Shown one piece after another: positions 62,501-64,000 of a DNA stretch of 64,000 nt. The notes beneath the pieces were generated by a model. It made no database searches. It saw only the letters and a list, made by a program, of their open reading frames with translations, and was not told where the DNA came from. Source of the DNA: Saccoglossus kowalevskii (taxonomy: Eukaryota; Hemichordata; Enteropneusta; Harrimaniidae); assembly GCF_000003605.2 (NCBI RefSeq), contig NW_003129358.1:95452-159451 (forward strand). Direction: 5' to 3'. Both the position numbers and the translations under genes were made by a program. Positions within the stretch are counted from its first letter, which is position 1; each line of letters starts with the position of its first letter.

Positions 62501-63230
62501 CACTCAACATTTTTGACAACTATAAATATAAAAAGGTTGCATGTCAGGTCAATAAAGAAAATATATATTTATATATATATTTATATCACTATTAATAGAA
62601 TCATTCTGACAGTCAATATTGAAAGTGCACCGATTATTCCCATGTTGAATGAGTTGTTTTCATTTGATGATTACGATGTGTACCGGTTTGATAAAAAAAA
62701 AAACACAAAATCAAGTGACTTCGCATGATAATGCAAATTACGATTGAAAGCCCACTCATTGTCATCATTTAGTACTCCATATGCAATGCCTCAATTCATA
62801 GAACAAGACTCAATACATATACGAGTGGGAAATGTGTGAATACGCCTCACTAAGTTTCGTATTTGTCAGTGGTTGAAGGCAGTGGTTGTTAAAAAGGTTT
62901 CCCATGGGCACTTGTGGCGATGGTGCGTAAAGTTTGATCATGAGGTTTCCCATTTACTCCACAGAACGTATATTCTTCAGAAAAAACTCCTTATCTCAAT
63001 TAATTTATCTCAGTTTTGCGCGCTTTTTATATAAGTGTGAATGTATAGTGTTGGCACAGTATCCGGCAAATCGTTGAATTTCGAGGGAAGCCGGAGATTT
63101 CCGCTTTGGTGCATCCTTTTCCAGTTTCCATATGTTATCATACAGTATTCAAAATAACACCTTTTAAATGCACATTTTGTTTGATTATACTGATATATCG
63201 AAACAGATATCCATAGAGAAATGTATGTTC
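59511..63230. other. No recognisable gene
   Basis: AT-rich sequence with a TA-rich run near 62560-62590. The 93-codon frame at 62.4-62.7 kb passes through this low-complexity run and is probably chance. Confidence 0.45.
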
Positions 63231-63237
63231 ACTATAA

Positions 63238-63312
63238 AGCGCCACGGTCGCGTGGTATACGGCGCATGGGACGCACGTCGAACACGACGCGGTATGACTG
63301 TGATAGTTTAAC
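63238..63312. repeat. CpG-rich short block, possible relative of the TTAA palindromic elements
   Basis: CGCCACGGTCGCGTGG and GTCGAACACGACGCGG resemble words of the element at 19.9 kb (ACACGACGCGTC, TCGTGTTC). The terminal repeats are not clear. It stands out by its CpG density in very AT-rich surroundings. Confidence 0.25.
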
Positions 63313-64000
63313 TTGACAATAATAATTATATATATGAATCCGTATTACGGGGTAATAATGATAACAGTATAAATGAGTAAATCCGCGTGAACATATTTAA
63401 ACAACTAATACAACTACAGTATCAATATGGACCTGAAAATAATCGTAGATGTATTATTGTTTACTATCCATTATAGTTGGTGACGTATGTCATTACGTCA
63501 TATATGCTGGTGATGGAATAGAATTAGTTCATCTACGCAGTCAACTGTCAAACAAGTCTATGTGCACAATATATGTGTTGATTGAAACTTATTGGTTTTT
63601 TTTTTTAATCCGAGCGAGCAAGGTTTACAATAATCTGTGCGTTTGTTAGATGGATTAAATTATAATGACAACCTTTAATCCTCAAATGGGGTATACATAT
63701 TGTATTGTTCTCGTGCCTTCTACAAATATATCGCCACAACTGTGATCATTAATAATTTAATAAAGTATGTTGAAATTGTTAACGTCTGCGTTATTATATT
63801 TGTAACTTCAGATTTTCATATTAGCGTCCATAAGTAGAACGGTGCACACAGACGAACAGCAATCCATTCAAGTACTCACATTGTAGTTTTTGGCCAGATA
63901 AATAAACTATTTTATTACACTGTGGTACCACATGGAGAATACCTCACCATTGAAATCTGTACAACATTCGTATTTGATAATTGGATTGAGTGTTTGAATT

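Noticed and set aside
62447-62728. 93-codon plus-strand frame
   Set aside because: It crosses a TA-rich low-complexity run and has no motif.

Overview
The window is AT-rich metazoan nuclear DNA with only one gene I can support in full. The evidence is spliced GT-AG coding exons separated by kilobase introns, decayed non-LTR retrotransposons of at least three kinds, several families of short inverted-repeat elements (MITE-like), microsatellites and two runs of N from assembly. The gene is a peptide GPCR of the neuropeptide FF receptor type. The low GC, long introns and a vertebrate-like NPFF receptor signature suit an invertebrate (hemichordate, cephalochordate or lophotrochozoan), but I cannot name the species from sequence alone.

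The gene lies on the minus strand in three coding exons: 21619..21352, 18100..18001 and 3874..3124. The junctions keep frame exactly (268 + 100 + 751 = 1119 nt, 372 residues plus stop). The predicted protein has all seven membrane segments. It carries unusual residues at two conserved class A positions: DRH instead of DRY/DRF, and Met in place of the CWxP tryptophan. Intron 2 (about 14.1 kb) holds an old RTE/BovB-like LINE, the 3' end of an L1/Tx1-like LINE, several MITEs and small tandem repeats. Intron 1 (about 3.3 kb) holds a diverged three-unit repeat that ends like a LINE 3' tail, and a compact palindromic element.

Left of the gene (1..3.1 kb) are a LINE-type 3' tail, two strong hairpins and a fragment resembling the N-terminus of a RecQ-like helicase. 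Right of the gene (21.8..64 kb) I find no complete gene. That stretch holds copies of the same MITE families, a CR1/L2-like LINE RT fragment at 40.2..40.9 kb, another RT fragment beside the 392-base gap at 44.1..44.5 kb, a tRNA-like SINE head, an inverted-repeat element with an internal 15-bp minisatellite, a MITE with long terminal inverted repeats at 57.6 kb, and a few coding-like but unrecognised ORFs at 33.8..34.6 kb.

The most interesting items are the atypical NPFF-type receptor, the TTAA-flanked CpG-rich MITE superfamily (six copies or relatives), the fold-back family with three copies, and the unrecognised ORF pair. All family assignments come from reading the sequence and remembered motifs; no search was run.
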